From Cochliopodium minus (lineage: Eukaryota > Discosea > Himatismenida > Cochliopodiidae): 21,008 nucleotides of DNA. Position 1 is the first letter of the stretch, and every line of letters begins with the position of its first letter. Below the pieces are notes generated by a model. It was not told the origin of the DNA. It was given only the letters and a program-made list of their open reading frames with translations, and did not search any database. The DNA lies in NCBI GenBank assembly GCA_024220525.1, contig JAMYWO010000404.1, forward strand, positions 9,751 through 30,758. The letters are read 5' to 3'. Both the position numbers and the translations under genes were made by a program. Of the stretch, positions 21,004 through 21,008 are shown piece after piece.

Positions 21004-21008
21004 TAATT

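Noticed and set aside
1-21008. CRISPR arrays, bacterial operons, prophage or ciliate genetic code
   Set aside because: No spaced direct repeats of CRISPR form, genes are spliced eukaryotic families, and TAA, TAG and TGA all end genes with none inside the assembled reading frames.

Overview
The window is nuclear DNA of an AT-rich, intron-dense unicellular eukaryote (protist) with a compact genome. I see no prokaryotic features. Six protein-coding genes and one tRNA gene can be assembled, with about 41 GT-AG introns, mostly 45-110 nt and very T-rich on the sense strand. Joined exons keep frame throughout and restore conserved family motifs across the junctions. TAA, TAG and TGA all act as stops, so this is not a ciliate-type code. 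A mitochondrial ribosomal protein gene implies a translating mitochondrion. I cannot place the organism more precisely.

Layout. 110-1065 (-) is a seven-exon METTL21-type (Methyltransf_16) methyltransferase gene with exons of only 11, 13 and 23 nt. It diverges across a 168-bp intergenic region from 1234-11358 (+), a 13-exon gene for a 2751-residue USP9X/fat-facets-type deubiquitinase. That gene meets 11409-13776 (-) tail to tail with 50 bp between stops; the latter encodes a Q/N-rich RRM + SURP protein resembling the splicing factor U2SURP/SR140, and carries a recent exon duplication. Four minus-strand genes then follow one another from 20419 down to 11409: CDC27/APC3 (18202-20419), a calpain-like cysteine protease with two C2-like domains (14944-18048), mitochondrial uL29m (13980-14763), and the RRM-SURP gene. 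Spacers between them are about 150-200 bp. A complete tRNA-Gly(GCC) gene ends the window (20933-21003).

The genes do not form a pathway; they are unrelated housekeeping or regulatory functions (two touch ubiquitin biology: USP9X-like and APC/C subunit CDC27). The most interesting material is in gene architecture: obligatory micro-exons, 5' splice sites that almost never have G at +5, frequent A-run+AAG 3' splice sites, phase-1 introns in excess, a recent symmetric exon duplication, and an 85-bp TA-flanked inverted-repeat element (MITE-like) inside a calpain intron. All exon models come from reading the sequence and have not been checked against transcripts.
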